Source: Daucus carota subsp. sativus (taxonomy: Eukaryota > Streptophyta > Magnoliopsida > Apiales > Apiaceae). From it: a DNA stretch of 64,000 nt. The stretch lies in the NCBI RefSeq assembly GCF_001625215.2, contig NC_030384.2, positions 41,016,390-41,080,389 on the forward strand, given 5' to 3'. Shown piece after piece: positions 21,705 to 33,000 of this stretch. The position numbers and the translations under genes are program-made. The first letter of the stretch is position 1; the number at the start of each line of letters is the position of its first letter. The notes under the pieces were generated by a model. The model ran no database searches. It was not told where the DNA came from and saw only the letters and a program-made list of their open reading frames with translations.

Positions 21705-22763
21705 TAATATAAATAATGAAATCCCCTTTTTCCCTATTTTAAGGATTATCAAGTCCGGAAGAATGCGTTGTTCTTGGTAAATTAGCGATGAAACATTACT
21801 CCTCATGTCCCATTTTATATGAATCATTTTTCTTTGCTGGATGTTAAAAAAAATGACTCCCCTTTTAGATTGAAAAAGTAATTAAAAGCAGAAAAAGTTG
21901 TAAACTTGGCCAGAGTGGTCTAGACCAAGTGTCTTCGTCATTGAATCTGCTCTTGTACCCAAGAATAGGGTGTTAGATTACGGTGACACCAACTGTCAAA
22001 TGAATTTTTGCTATTGCTGCAGCAAGAATTGGACAGTATTTCGACTTGATTATAAAAATGTAATTTATATATGGAGAATTATACGAGCAAGTGTATACGG
22101 GTTTACCTTTGGCTTACAAGGTTTCTCCAGATTCGACAGGTTTTAAGATAATGGAATTGTCAGGTTTTTTGGTTTTTTTAAGTCTTTGGTTGAGTATTCT
22201 TAGTTTACTCTTAATTTCAAATTCTTCCAAGTATGTGAATTTGTGAAATCTTTAAGATTGTAACCAAAACTGCCCCCGCACCCCAACCCACCCACCCGCT
22301 TCTGCTTTAAGCTGTGGTTGATCCTCAATGATGGACACGTATATAGAAGTGCAAGTATCAACTTCATATGTTAGTATAATTGTGTAATGAGAGCAGAACT
22401 GCAGAAAGAATAGCTGGGTGCTTAATGGTTTCCAGAGCACAAGGCTGGAAAGAAGCCACCTGCATAAGTTCCGGCGTTTTATTCTTTTTGAGGTACAAGC
22501 CGAGCCCCTCAAACTCATTCACATAGACTCATGGAGGCCAACATGCAACAAGCCATCACCGCATCAGTGTTAACGGTACATAAAAACAAAATATCTAAAA
22601 TGCAAGAATTGAAATTCACAGAGTATTTCAAATATGTTACCAGATTTATGATGTTCTCAAGTTAACTACAATAAACTGACTGACAAATTTTCTCTCTTAC
22701 AAAATTTTCAGTTGATAGGATTTTACCCTAAAACTTCACCAACACTGCAACTAGAAGTCTAGG
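21705..22763. other. intergenic between the LIS 3' end and PPR promoter
   Basis: Contains a degraded Stowaway-like fragment near 21798 and the LIS 3' UTR. No gene seen. Confidence 0.5.
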
Positions 22764-25700
22764 TCAATCGATATCCATACCCTTTTCAGCAGCCTTTTCC
22801 ATGTCTCTACATGACCACAGCTTGATGTGACGATCATATGAAACTGTGGCAACATACTGGCCATCTGCAGCAAAATTAATGTGACATATTAGTAATGAAA
22901 TGCAGATGGCAGAGAAGCTTTGAGAAAATAACAGAAATCAACTATATATAGAAATTTTAATTAAAGGAAAACATTTTATGCTTCTCAACAAGCGATGCCT
23001 GCTCAGATAACAGAGTGATGGTCTCACTGGAACAGCCACTAGATACACTCATTACTTCTTGTTATTAAATGAGCATAACTGCAATTAAACCACAACTTAA
23101 ATCAACCATACTACTTCCTATGAGCAAATTATTGTGAACACTTGCACAACCAAAATAACTATTCATAACACTTTCAGCGCCATATTTATCTTAACAAAAT
23201 TGATGAAATTCCACATGTTCTGTCTTGACCCAAAGCAGTTGTGTATAACTTTCACACGGATAAATAGCTTCCATGTCCAGTTGCACTTAAATCATTAATT
23301 TCAGTTTTCCTAAAGTTCATATTACTCGATCTATCCACTTAATGGCTATGAATTTCTGATAAAGAAATTTACCTGATACTACATCCAATGATGAAAGTTT
23401 ATCTTCATGACCAGACAGCGTCTTTACAGGCTTGAAATCTCTGGACGACCAAACCTGAATTACAACGTGTTACTATTCTGTAAGAATCTTACTATTTTAG
23501 CACAATGAATAAGAAAAATTAGAGATCCAACTCAAAAAGACCACTACTTTGGTGAGGGGAATACCTTCGCTGTCATATCGTGGGAAGCAGTTAGCAGAAA
23601 GTACCCATCCTGAGGTTCAAATTTCACTTGGGATATAAGCTTTGAATGAGCTGGAATTATGTAAAATGATTTCTTCTTTCTCAAATCCCATATTCGACAG
23701 GTATTATCTTCACCGCCAGTAGCCAAGTGATAGCCATTTGGAGAAAAACTAATACCATATATCTGGACAGAACCAAAAGTTCACTTCTCAGTTCATAAAT
23801 CCAGACAAGCAACTAGGGAAACGAAATGATTACAATTAGGAATGTAAATGAGCCAAGCATTAAACATGACTTTAAAATTTAATTTATATATGAGCTGAAC
23901 ATGATAACGATTAACAAAAAAGATCGGATCAAAGTTCATAAAGAGGTACAATACGCAGGTTCCGTAACATACTTCGGAATAAAGTGCGTAAACAGACTCA
24001 ATAAGTTGGCTCATGGACATTAGAGCAAAAAAAGTTAAATTATTAAGTAATTGTGTAACAATACATATTATCTAAAAATTATTTAATAAATTACTTTTAT
24101 TTACTATTATTAATGCTAACTGAACTATAAAATATACTATTATATATACGTACCTAGACTAAAACCGCAAATAGGTCTGAAAAATGGTACAGATGACGCT
24201 CTCTTATCTTAGCTACGCCAATGAAGACGGGAGATGCTTTATCCTGATTTTAAAACCTGAAGTTATTTTATTCCTTTGCAAATTCTAATTTTATTAATTC
24301 TCAAAGTACTTTTTTCATGTTCATAAACAAAGCAAACTAGCAAGCGTGTGAGCAATGTTCATGAAATGTTTGTGAGCACAAGCTAAGAACCTGTCTGCAA
24401 ACAGTCAGTAAATAATATGTATATCTTTTTTAATAAGCATAACTGAAAGAATTTTATGGTCTTAATCTGAGATCAAGCTGGACATATATTAACGAGCCAA
24501 CCATAATGGCTCTAGAGTTCGCCTTAGCTTGTCTTGGCTCATCTACAACTCTACTATGATGCTATGGTGAAGAATAAAGGATACTCACTGGCTTAACATG
24601 ACCTTCCAAGGAAAGAACACTTCTCCCTGTGCGAAGGTCCCACACACGAGCAAGTGAATCAAGTCCACAAGATGCGGCCAAAGATCCATCTTTGTGAAAA
24701 GATAGTCCATACACACTCCTACTATGACCTTCTTGCAGAAGCAGCTCTTCAGCAGTTTCAACATCCCATAATCTCCAGGTCTTGTCAAAGCTAGTTGTAC
24801 CCAAGTATTTTCCTGATGGATGGAATGCAATGCGCGCAAGGCGATTCAAATGTCCCTCAAAAGTTCTGAGAAGCACACCTTCACTATTCCACAACTTTGC
24901 AGTGCGATCAGCAGATGCAGTTGCCAAAGTATTGTTAATGGGTGAAAAAGCAACATCGGTAGCATGGACTGTGTGCCCCTTCAAAGTACACACTCTTCGC
25001 ACCTGAGGCATGCTCCATATCTTTGCGACTCCATTTAAAGCACTAGAGAATAAATTATCAAAGAAAAAAACAGAAATAAGTTTGTAGATAATGTACCATA
25101 ATTATAAAATACAAGCAAGAAGCTGTATCAGTGTTCAAAGGTTACTAATGTCATCGAGTTCTCAAGAAAATCGTAATAGAAAGTACTCAAATCACATCTA
25201 ATATTGAAGCCGATAATAACTCAAAATTAAGAATGAGAAATTTAGATCTCTAACAGCAATGTGACTTAAATGTAAGATTTTTGTGTCACATCGCTATTGG
25301 TCAAATTATAAACGTTTAACAAATTATAACTATATTTGTAATATATAGAAGTTAAAGTATACATATTAAATACTAGCTTCAGGGTTTAAAGGGTCATTAG
25401 CTTTAATAAGAACTGCACAACAATTCATATATTAAACCTATTTAACATACATATAAGCCTATTAATTTGCCAGAATGAAAAAACTCAATATCTAAGAGAA
25501 AAGGAGCGAGGGTTTACCAGGTAGCAAGCATCTCCCCATCGTGTGAAAAGGAGCATCCTAACAGCGGCCGGTCATCCCCTATCTCATCACAATTAAGGGA
25601 TAAACTTGCAGCTTGCTCCAAAGCCCAGTTAATTTCTGCATCCAAATCTTCATCAGGATCATCTCGTTTCCTTTTTGCTTGTTGAAGGCGCATAGATGCT

Positions 25701-26419
25701 CTCGCAAGAGAATACTTTGCAATTTCTTTCCGGGCTTCTAAAAGGTTTTTTGGGCCTTCAGTATAAAAGGGATACTGGATATTTTCGTCTTCTGCCCCAT
25801 CTGATATTGACACAGCGGCAGCAGCTTCTTCCTCTTCGTGAACCCTCATTAGCCTTTCCAACTCTCCCTCAGAATCCAGCTTACCCATGAGAGTCCGCAA
25901 ACGGTCTCGTCTTTCCATCTCTCTTTCTCCAAAAAGAGTCATAGGTTCACCGAGCCGCCGAAGACGAGCTCGAACGGCCATGTCATTGGTTGGAACTGCG
26001 AGGGCAGCAGCACGTCTTTTCATTAAAAATTCTTGCATGGCCTTTTCCTGCCTTTCTCTAACTAGTCTGCTCTCTTCTGAGATCTCATAGTCGGCAGTGG
26101 TCCGCTGAGCTCCAGACTCGTCCTGATCAGAATCTGTATCACTGCCTCTGATGTCACCATTTTGTGTCTGAGGTGGCTTGGGAATGGGAGGACGGGGAGG
26201 GAGAGGTGCTAATGGCCGAGGAATTGTAGGAACTCCAGGTATCGGAGCAATAGCTGGCAAAATAGGGACCGGAACTAATGGGGAAATCACAGGTTGAACC
26301 GCTTCATGTGGAACTGGAACTGGAATTGATGGAATTGCAGCAGCCACAGTATGACCATCAACAGAAGGTTCTGTATGTGCAGCTGAAACAGACTTCTCCT
26401 CATCTATGTCCATGACCAT
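22764..26419 (-). CDS. LIS: U4/U6 snRNP PRP4-like WD40 protein (LACHESIS homologue), 5 coding exons
   Basis: PRP4 is a component of the U4/U6-U5 tri-snRNP; its plant homologue LACHESIS is needed for spliceosome function and gametic cell fate. Coding exons (minus): 26419-25518, 25042-24589, 23762-23565, 23454-23373, 22864-22764; all GT-AG, joining to 578 residues, close to the recalled Arabidopsis size of about 554. N-terminal half: Pro/Val/Ile-rich, then the splicing factor motif (VRARLRRLGEPMTLFGE) and a helical basic region. C-terminal half: seven WD40 repeats, e.g. GHTVHATDVAFSP, LARVWDLRTGR, TATGGEDNTCRIWDLR. The protein ends KGMDID. A 5' UTR intron (26432-27246) separates a noncoding first exon from the ATG; it carries a poly-C tract and a hAT transposase fossil. 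Confidence 0.93.
23837..24553. mobile_element. MITE-like element in LIS intron 2
   Basis: Inverted ends TGTAAATGAGCCAAG (left) and, reverse-complemented on the right, TGTAGATGAGCCAAG flank about 700 bp of AT-rich DNA within intron 2. GAGCCAAG/CTTGGCTC-type ends occur in hAT-like MITEs. I could not find a clean 8-bp duplication, so the limits are approximate. Confidence 0.5.
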
Positions 26420-26490
26420 GATTACACCTGATTATCCATATGTCCACCAAAAAGTCAATCAAAAGCATCCCAAACATAAAAATTCAGCCT

Positions 26491-26491
<1 letters not shown>

Positions 26492-26521
<30 letters not shown>
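26492..26521. repeat. C20 A10 homopolymer tract in the LIS 5' UTR intron
   Basis: Twenty C (26492-26511) followed by ten A. On the LIS sense strand this reads T10 G20 about 60-80 nt before the intron's 3' splice site at 26432, a position where such a G run could affect branch-point use. Length may be subject to sequencing error. Confidence 0.9.
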
Positions 26522-26679
26522 GTGGCATTTTCCATATTACACATATTACAGCACCTACTTAATTCTGTGTATACTCCTTAAAAAATAGGAATTCAAGTAA
26601 AACGGGATAATATTTACCATATCAAGGTGGTTCAGGTGGACGACATTCTGTCCTATTCCATTACCATCAATATAAAGGG

Positions 26680-27045
26680 AACACTTAGTACAAAAGCCAA
26701 ATCAAGACAAACTTCCAGTACAAAACAAAACAAAGGCAAGAAATAAGCAGCATCTTTTACAATACTATAATCAACCAAGGTTTATATTCATTAAACCATG
26801 TCGAAAAAATCTGCATTTTTTAGGCACGCTTCGAGACCAAGGAAAATCATGATATTTAGGTTAAAAAGGACCTCTTCGAAGGTAAGTTGGTCTAATTTTC
26901 TCCCTAATATTATCATCATACTCACAATTATCTCTTCTCAATCCAGGAAATTCATCCAAATTACGCTCATTATCAGTAACACTAGGAGCTGAGATATTAG
27001 GAGCAGCACTTGAAGTTGACCCAACATTTTCTGTTGTATGCTTAC
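26680..27045 (-). pseudogene. hAT-type (TTF zinc finger) transposase fossil
   Basis: Minus-strand translation gives LDEFPGLRRDNCEYDDNIRE, then RPTYLRRGPF, a stop in place of Gln, then PKYHDFP, and after frameshifts WFNEYKPWL and YSIVKDAAY. This order matches the N-terminal zinc finger region of plant hAT-family transposases (PGLR, NIRDxVRRxYLxxGPxQPxxHxFP, WFxxYxxWLEYSxxKDAA). With a stop and at least two frameshifts over about 120 residues, it is dead. It lies inside the LIS 5' UTR intron, in the same orientation as LIS. Confidence 0.78.
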
Positions 27046-27419
27046 TTTAAACTCTGGAAAAAAAAACAATCACTCCATTTAATTTCTGAAATTAGGGGGA
27101 AATTAGGGCAAATCAATTCAATCCAAACAACATAAGCATTCCAAATTAATCAGCCAAACAATCACAATTTATAGTTTATAAACCCTAATCACATATATAA
27201 ACAAGAAATTAAGGAACTACGAGTTGTTATAAGATAATTAGACAAACCTGCAGTGAACAATGGGCAGTAAGCCGGTGATTCAGTTTGTGACGCAGAATCG
27301 ATGCAATCTCAAGCAAAGAGAGAGTGAGTTAATGGATCAAAGTTTAGAGCTGCGGCTGCTCTGTCCCGTAGTCGATAGATAGACAGAGAGAGTTGCAAGC
27401 CGCGTATGTATTATTTTGT

Positions 27420-28224
27420 GTAAAACTTGTATGAAGCCTTCTTTCCCTTCAGCACATAATTTTAAAACTTTAAATTATATTGATGTATTATAACTTGTAA
27501 ATTCAATTCGGGGGTGTTTTGGGATTTTAATAAACTATATATATAATATCTATAGTTTATTAATTATACTTAAGTTTATTTTCATATGAATGGTGGATTA
27601 AACGTTGCAAAGTTCTATTCACGAGAGATATTTTTATTTATAAAAACTAGTAATACATTAATTAATTATATATATCAAAAATATTAAATATATGTTAATT
27701 TTTAGTTAAATCATTTTTTTATTACAAGATAAAGAATAATCTCAACGTATTCTATATAAGAATAATGTGTCACATGTTATAAGATAAAAAAATCCATCGA
27801 CATTTCAATACCATCATATTTTAATGAATTTTAAACAAACTCAATTAAATATCATCAAATTTTTAAGTATAATTTAAAATCATGATAAAATATCACCCAA
27901 TATTGTAGCATATTAAAATAATAATTAAATATCCAAGAGTTTAATAAATTTTAAATAATATCAATTAAATACCGGTGAATTTGGTAAAAGACAATTTTTT
28001 TTTTTTTAAAATCTCAATCTAATTCCTGGAATTTATAATCGGGCTTGTGTCCATACATATACAATATACTGCCTCATTTCGGCTAACAGCCTTGCCCTGC
28101 TAAATTATATTGATCCTTTAAAACTGATCACATGATGCAGAGAAGATAAGGCAGGAAGCATTCCCTACTTATAAAAGCCAGTGATTTCCCATTTAACAAG
28201 TTTCATTACCAACTCAAAATCCAA
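27420..28224. other. divergent promoter region between LIS and FKBP17-2-like
   Basis: The LIS noncoding first exon probably begins near 27400 on the minus strand, and the FKBP gene starts at 28225 on the plus strand. The DNA between is strongly AT-rich with no ORF. Confidence 0.5.
28145..28176 (+). promoter_or_regulatory. I-box and TATA box of the FKBP17-2-like gene
   Basis: GATAAGG at 28145-28151 matches the I-box found in light-regulated promoters, and TATAAAA at 28170-28176 lies 49 bp before the ATG. An I-box fits a gene for a chloroplast protein. Motif evidence only. Confidence 0.5.
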
Positions 28225-29410
28225 ATGGCTACTTTCTTTGGCTCTCCACCATTTGTTTCATATCCAGTTACAAGAACTCCACATATTACATCATCTTCTC
28301 AACCTTCTCCTCCTCAACAACCTCCAAATCCTCCTCCTCAACCTCAGCCTCTAAATGCTACATCATCAGAGCCAATATCACCTGTTTCATTACCTGACAA
28401 GAAACAGAAATCTGCTGCTGATTCCACAGACTGGATAGCCTCGTCCTTGACTCGAAGATTCGGCCTTGGTGCAGGCCTTGCATGGGCTGGTTTTCTAGCT
28501 GTTGGCGTTCTTTCTGAGCAGATTAAAACCCGCCTCGAAGTATCTCAGCAGGAAGCCAATACAAAGTAATCAGAGTTTGAGTCCAGCATTTATTATTTCT
28601 TTATGAACTCAAAATCTGATTTATAATGGTCTTGCTATGTGTAGGGATGTCGACAAGGAAGAAGAAGTGGTGCTACCTAATGGCATTAGGTACAATTTGA
28701 TTTCAAACTTGGTTGAGTAATGCAGATAGGTCATTTTTGACCCCTGAATGTTAGTTAATCTAGTCTTTAATCAAGTGTTGATGTTCAAAGCAGGGGTGGA
28801 TCCAGGAAGAGGCATGGGGGACTCGTCCCCCTAATTTTTCTTTACATTTTTTTACCATTCTAAATTTTGCAAAATTATAGAAGTGTGCCACAAAATTTGA
28901 GAAAGATGTAGGTGTTTTCTGAAAATTTGCTTGGTATCCCCCAAAGTTTGAATCCGACCCTGGTTCAAAGTGATCATATTCTCAAATCAAGTTACAATAA
29001 TTCTCTTAGGTATGTTACGATGAGATAGTTGAAGCACAAGTATATTGATATGCAGGTACTATGAGATGAGGGTGGGTGGTGGTGCCACCCCGAGGCCAGG
29101 AGATTTGGTGGTGATTGATCTCAAGGGAAGTGTCCAAGGCAGCGACAAAGCGTTTGTCGATACATTTGATGGGGACAAGAGACCGCTAGCCATATTCATG
29201 GGATCAATGCCTTATGGCAGGGGAATGTGTGAAGGGATTGAATATGTTCTGAGAAGCATGAAATCTGGCGGAAAGAGGAGAGTGATAATTCCTTCAAGCT
29301 TAGGATTCGGAGAAGATGGCGCGGATTTGAACTCTGGAGTGCAAATTCCTCCATCGGCAACACTGGAGTATATTGTGCAGGTTGACAAAGTATCAATTGC
29401 ACCTGCATAA
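28225..29410 (+). CDS. FKBP17-2: chloroplast FKBP-type peptidyl-prolyl isomerase, FKBP17-2-like, 3 exons
   Basis: Immunophilins of this group sit in the chloroplast and are thought to help protein folding or thylakoid complex assembly. Exons 28225-28565, 28645-28689 and 29056-29410, all GT-AG, joining to 246 residues, matching the recalled FKBP17-2 length. The first 70 residues are Ser/Pro/Gln-rich and transit-peptide-like. RRFGLGAGLAWAGFLAVGVLSEQIKTR (about 78-104) contains a hydrophobic stretch. The FKBP domain covers about 120-240 (RVGGGATPRPGDLVVIDLKG, SGGKRRVIIPSSLGFG, IPPSATLEYIVQV). Several residues that bind FK506 in canonical FKBPs seem replaced, as is usual in lumenal FKBPs, so isomerase activity is uncertain. 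Intron 2 holds a hAT MITE. The gene is tail to tail with the golgin gene. Confidence 0.92.
28791..28962. mobile_element. hAT-type MITE (172 bp) in FKBP17-2-like intron 2
   Basis: Ends CAGGGGTGGATCC and, reverse-complemented, CAGGGTCGGATTC are inverted repeats. A perfect 8-bp direct repeat GTTCAAAG flanks the element (28783-28790, 28963-28970). CAGGG ends with an 8-bp duplication are typical of hAT MITEs. No coding capacity. Confidence 0.88.
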
Positions 29411-30056
29411 GTTCTTTAACACAATACTATGTAGGAAGGACAAGAAGGGTTTTGTGCAAAATGATGAAACAGAGATTTGGTTATCATTTTATAGTGATAC
29501 ACTGTCACATTGGCATTTTCAACCATTCTTATTGATTAATTTTGCCCTTATTATTGTATCAAAATGGACAAATTTCAGCTAATTTATCGAAGCAAGTCAT
29601 GCAGGACATGGAATTACACGCGACTGAGGATGAACAATGAACATGGCAATGTAGCCAAACATGTCAAATAGTTCATTGTAAATGAATCAGACTCCAAGGT
29701 GATCACCATTGTCAAAAATTAAAAAAATTGCCTACAATTTATAAAAAAAATATCGATCAAACATAATGGACGAATGCCGTACTGGAATATTCAAGTGAAT
29801 AGTACAATATGTGGTGATTCTGTTTTTCTGCACAGAATATATGATTTAGAAGCAAGTTTTTAAAATCCATCTATGCTTCAGCTTTGAGTTCATACATGAA
29901 CAATACATATATACTGTCCATATCTACCGAGGAAAATAGGCCAGAGAGTAAGACAGGCGTGGATGAAATACTAAGACAAGGACAGTGCAATAATAATGTA
30001 AAAAAGAAAAGGAGCAACATTAAGAACAATGGCACTCTCATGAGAAGACAATAAGA
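29411..30056. other. convergent 3' region between FKBP17-2-like and golgin genes
   Basis: Holds the two 3' UTRs, which end tail to tail within about 650 bp. No further gene is seen. Confidence 0.5.
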
Positions 30057-33000
30057 TCAAATCCCGCCAGTGTTGTTGATGTTCTCTAAAGAAAAGACTG
30101 CACCAGATCTCGCTTCCTCTGATACTGAAGAAGGTGACATCAGAATATACAAGACCCATATATGAAGACATACCAGGTACGCGAGAGCCCAGGCTTTTCC
30201 AGCAGAATTCCTTCTTAGGAAGACTGCACCAGCAGAAAATATATGATCCAATTGATAAACCAAGGAACTGAAATGTCTTTTTCCAGATCTAAGTCTGTTT
30301 TCAAACATTGGTCTCAGTTTCGATTTAGATATATCCCATGGCCCTGATTCTAAGTCACTCCTTGATGAAGAACTAGGTAATCCAGTTGAATCCAGCATTG
30401 ACTTGTTATCCTCAAGCATCCTTGAAACTGCCTAAAAAATTTACATGATACTCTCTCAATCAGATATAGACAACCCGTTGCAAATATAGAATACAAAGGC
30501 GGCAACCACTTTCAGATGGGGGTCGCATAAATACACAACTGAAGGAATCTACAAAGGTAAGTTCTGCTTATAAATTAAAATGTACCTCTATCCTGAACTG
30601 GAGCATCGCCTTCTCAGAAGAGAGCCCTTCAACCTGACAGAACAGTCTTATTAAGAAAAGAGTCCAGTTTCACAAATTGATGCACCCATGAGAATGCAAC
30701 TTTGATTAATTATAAAACAGAAATCACCGGTTCCTCAAACTCCCGGCACGGAACTATATACAAAGACTTAACACATTTTAAGGTAAAAGTAAAGAACTTG
30801 CACTCCTAAGCATAACACCACTTCGACTTGCAAACTTTAACACTTTGAACGCCCGCTTCCTTCATATTCATTGCTATTAACAGGGTTGATATTTCAGTAA
30901 ACTGGTTATATCCTACCCATCATTTATATTTTAGTGTCACATAATTTGAAATTCTCCAAACACAAGGTTTTATATTGGCCAATTCTTGTAGCCCTTTTTT
31001 AAATTTGTCAGTGTTTAATTGACTGCAAAGGGCCCAAGTCAACAGGTGATCAAAAAATTTGGACCACCATCAAAGAAAACACAAAGCCAAATGTTCCAAG
31101 ACTCTGAACAGACTCGTTATAGTCATATTTTACTGTAATGAAATCTTAACGACCAGATTAACAGCTTGATTTTGCCTTTGGCAAAGAGATCAAAGTCCAC
31201 CCAATTGCCGGCAGAAATTAATTAGTAGATATGCTATTCTGTCCATATCATATAGTACTTTACCAAGCAAAGTACTTGATGCAAAAAAAAGGTACTTGAT
31301 ATAATTATCACATTGGTCTCCTTGGTTGAAGGAGATGAGCTATCTTTGCTCCAGATATGTCCAACCCAAAACACAGATATAACTAGTGTTATTTGCCCTT
31401 TGGTCAATTCTAGTTCTAGTGTAGCAGGACAAGCACAAGGAAATGGATTTGTCAATACAAATGGTCTTGAAAGAGAATGTCAAACTCTACAACAACAAGA
31501 TCCTAAATTTTTCTCTTCTATTTAACTTAGTGTAGTATTTCAATACTCAATTATTATGTTATACCAGCAAGAGAATAGAGTAAAAGAAAAAACTCTATAA
31601 ATGATACAAAGCATTACATATGGACACAGACCACACTACATCCGTTCACATATATAACTGAGCTTTCTTCGATTAGATACAACCTAATTGTATTTCCTCC
31701 CTTCTATAACAACATATAAATTAAACATTCCACTTCTCAAAGACAAACCTGTGCCTGTTTTTGGATCAAATGATCAGTCAACTGACCAAGCCTTCGTTTA
31801 AGCTCGATCTCAACTTCAGTCGGATCTTCTATCTCCTTTCTGGTTGTTTCAATATTCATTTCCAGTGCTTTTGCCTGTATTAAACAAGATAAATACTTGA
31901 AGCGGCTGCATATAAACTATTTATATACTGCATTTAATGAGCATGTCTATCTACTTGCTGTGTTACCTTGTTTCCTATTTATATTAGCAGTGCGTGTAAA
32001 TGTGTGTGTGGCACAGGCAAGGGGTATTATAAACAAATAGCGATAGATGATATGAATTATGAAATCTAGAGCAACGTTTGAAACACAATAAAACACTGCA
32101 TATGACTCACAATATGGTCTTAGTTATCAAATGCTTGAGACAAAAGGATCAATAACATTTTGCTGAAACTTCATAGCTAAAACTGAATACTCTCAATCAC
32201 GTTGAATATTGTATATCATAGATAATCAGGTCTAATAGTTTATCCAGGTCCAAAACATTTAATAGGGTGGCCTCTAATAAATGTTTAAAAGATCCACCCT
32301 AGTTTATAACAATTTAATGCATGTTCAACAGAACTGTTGAGCATCAGGGCCTTTGGAAATATACATCTGCAAAAAGGGTCGCGGTTAGGCTCATGCCTCT
32401 TTGTGGATGTATTTTTCCTCTAGACGACCACCATTCGGAGCAGGTAGATTTCCAGAGGCACTGATGTGGAACAGCTAACATGAGGTTTTGTTACTCTAAT
32501 TTAGAATGAGAGTAAATGGACAAATAGTCACAGGGACAAATGCCATTCGAACAGATGAAAGCTGAGAAGATGAACAAGCAAAGAGGGTTTCAAATTAAGT
32601 GAAGGCATTCATTTGATGGTTTAGGAGTTAGGCAGGCTTAGGCATGAATGGGCTCAATGATTTCTATAAATTTCTATATAGTAGTTCTAGAAAAAAACTC
32701 TTCCAAGAAAAAAATAAGGGCACTTTAATAATTCTTTGAAATCAGTTAAATGTCTCTTTCATGACAAACACTTGCATTTTTATGTAATATATGCACCAAA
32801 ATCAGTTGCATGTCTGTCTAAAAAATGTGAAGGTGCACTGTAATAATACTTTGAAATTAGTTGCATTTCTTTGTCTGATTAAATGTATATATCATATGGC
32901 ATAGCATATAATCACTTTATTGTTCACAGTAACAGATATTCCATTTCAAACAAGTCTGAGACAATTACTCAACCAACATGATCAACCACCAAAATTGCTG

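Noticed and set aside
21900..22020. tRNA-like phrase GGCCAGAGTGGTCTAGACC
   Set aside because: No B box or acceptor stem pairing follows, so it is not a tRNA gene.
26798..26992. plus-strand ORF opposite the LIS 5' UTR intron
   Set aside because: It is antisense to the hAT transposase fossil, which explains the region better.
31234..31525. short ORFs on both strands in a golgin intron
   Set aside because: They lie between well-supported exons, and the peptides match no family I know; a retrotransposon scrap is possible but cannot be supported.
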